Positions 5,214-5,920 of a stretch of DNA of 5,920 bases are shown here, in pieces. A program made the translations under genes and the position numbers. The stretch covers positions 1-5,920 of the forward strand of contig CANEHP010000139.1 in NCBI GenBank assembly GCA_947427325.1, read 5' to 3'. The notes under the pieces were generated by a model. That model saw nothing but the letters and a program-made list of their open reading frames with translations. It made no database searches and was not told the origin of the DNA. Within the stretch, counting starts at the first letter, position 1. The number at the start of each line of letters is the position of its first letter. Source of the stretch: an uncultured Clostridia bacterium (GTDB lineage Bacteria > Bacillota > Clostridia > Oscillospirales > Ruminococcaceae).

Positions 5214-5834
5214 TCACATATTAAAAAAAGGATTAAATCTTTTTTCGGTTTCAAGATCCGTATCGCTGCCGTGGCCGCAGTACAGTCTGTAATTTTTTTC
5301 CGTTTTCGCAAGCCTTTTCAACGACTGCATAAGCTTGCCGCCGTTTCCCGAATACAAGTCCGTCCTTCCCACCGATCCGCTGAAAACGGTATCCCCTGCG
5401 ATAATAAAATCATCGCCTATAAAGCATATGCTTCCCTCGCTGTGACCGGGAGTTTCCATTACCCTCAGTGAGTATTCCTCCAGCTTTATTATATCCCCTT
5501 CTTTTAAAAATCCGTCGGCTGTCACGGGATTAAAGGGGATAAAGGGAGCGATAAGCCCGCCCGACTTTTCCCTGTCATTAAGCATAACGCTGTCCTTTTC
5601 GTTTATATAAACGGGAACGCCGTATTTTTCCTTTAAAAAAGCCGCCGCTCCCATATGATCAAAGTGACCGTGGGTGAGGAAAATTTTGTCGGGAGTAAGC
5701 CTTTGTCTTGTAAGCTCTGCCGCTATTTCCTCTCCCTCGTCGCCCGGGTCGATTATAACCGCTTTGTTTTCGGAATATTTCAATATATAGCAGTTTACGG
5801 CGATAGGTCCCAATGTTAGCTTTGTTATGGTCAT
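5214..5834 (-). CDS. MBL-fold metallo-hydrolase (glyoxalase II-like)
   Basis: The 206-residue product is a single-domain metallo-beta-lactamase-fold hydrolase of the small hydroxyacylglutathione-hydrolase-like (YcbL type) group, cytoplasmic, with a dinuclear metal site. Visible ligands are THGHFDH (H55, H57, D59, H60), TPGHS (H131), AGDT (D148, bridging) and CGHG (H188). NCYIL (14-18) and IIDPGD (27-32) at the N-terminus are typical of this group. No C-terminal substrate-binding domain of true glyoxalase II is present, so the substrate is uncertain; a thioesterase-like activity is the family-based guess. AGGAG lies 5 nt before the ATG. The upstream open frame ends only 17 nt before this start, which would fit an operon. 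An A/T-rich weak hairpin overlaps the end of the gene (about 5220-5241). Confidence 0.95.
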   Translation of the reverse strand: MTITKLTLGPIAVNCYILKYSENKAVIIDPGDEGEEIAAELTRQRLTPDKIFLTHGHFDHMGAAAFLKEKYGVPVYINEKDSVMLNDREKSGGLIAPFIPFNPVTADGFLKEGDIIKLEEYSLRVMETPGHSEGSICFIGDDFIIAGDTVFSGSVGRTDLYSGNGGKLMQSLKRLAKTEKNYRLYCGHGSDTDLETEKRFNPFFNM

Positions 5835-5851
5835 AAAGACTCCTTTTTTAT

Positions 5852-5920
5852 TTAGAACTTGTTCGCATAGAAATTGGCACGCATCTTTTCGGCAAATTTT
5901 GCCGATGACTGCGTCAAAAT
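5852..5920 (-). CDS. Possible 3' end of an upstream gene (partial)
   Basis: On the minus strand a frame enters at the window edge and runs 22 codons to a TAA at 5852-5854, ending in AEKMRANFYANKF. The stop is 17 nt before the MBL gene's ATG with that gene's ribosome site in between, as expected in an operon. I do not recognise the tail. The stretch is short and also contains a TCGGCAA/TTGCCGA palindrome (5889-5905) and a sequence resembling the 1657-1671 hairpin arm. It may therefore be a non-coding dispersed repeat that is open by chance. Confidence 0.4.
   Translation of the reverse strand: MLTQSSAKFAEKMRANFYANKF
5889..5905. other. 7-bp perfect palindrome near the right edge
   Basis: TCGGCAA (5889-5895) and TTGCCGA (5899-5905) pair around a 3-nt loop. 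The stem lies in the possible partial gene and has no U-tract. It may belong to a dispersed repeat that continues beyond the window. Confidence 0.5.

Noticed and set aside
5220..5241. A/T hairpin at the end of the MBL gene as an intrinsic terminator
   Set aside because: The stem is almost all A-T with a bulged G and overlaps the coding end, so it is too weak to call.

Overview
The window looks like chromosomal DNA of a low-to-moderate-GC Gram-positive bacterium of the Clostridia, probably an Oscillospiraceae/Ruminococcaceae-type gut anaerobe. This placement is an inference. It rests on the purine-rich Shine-Dalgarno sites, the AT-rich spacers with TTGAAA/TATAAT promoters, a PepV-type dipeptidase, and a surface protein with a Gram-positive sorting-signal-like C-terminus. 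No phage, transposase, CRISPR, rRNA or tRNA gene is visible.

Layout. Positions 1-235 hold a tandem array of about 60-bp units, each able to fold into a hairpin, and the array continues past the left edge. It sits directly upstream of a plus-strand M20 dipeptidase gene (pepV, 268-1629). A 131-bp convergent spacer follows, built as a near-symmetric element: heptamer repeats, a 14-bp perfect palindrome, then inverted heptamer repeats. Next is a minus-strand gene of unknown function (1761-2375). A 196-bp divergent spacer with promoters pointing both ways and a central dyad separates it from plus-strand glmU (2572-3954). A strong bidirectional terminator closes glmU and faces a minus-strand block. 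In transcription order from the right, that block holds the possible 3' end of a gene cut by the window edge, an MBL-fold hydrolase (5214-5834), a small zinc-ribbon protein (4662-5072) and a secreted, repeat-built, probably wall-anchored protein (4058-4549).

Function. The well-identified genes are housekeeping. GlmU makes UDP-GlcNAc for peptidoglycan, PepV cleaves dipeptides, and the MBL protein is a glyoxalase-II-like hydrolase. They do not form one pathway. The less ordinary parts are the secreted protein with six 11-residue Gly/Asp repeats and an NANTG sorting-like signal, the unrecognised 204-residue protein, and several structured intergenic elements. I see no convincing multi-gene novel system here. 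The secreted repeat protein and the intergenic repeat elements are the best candidates for a second look.
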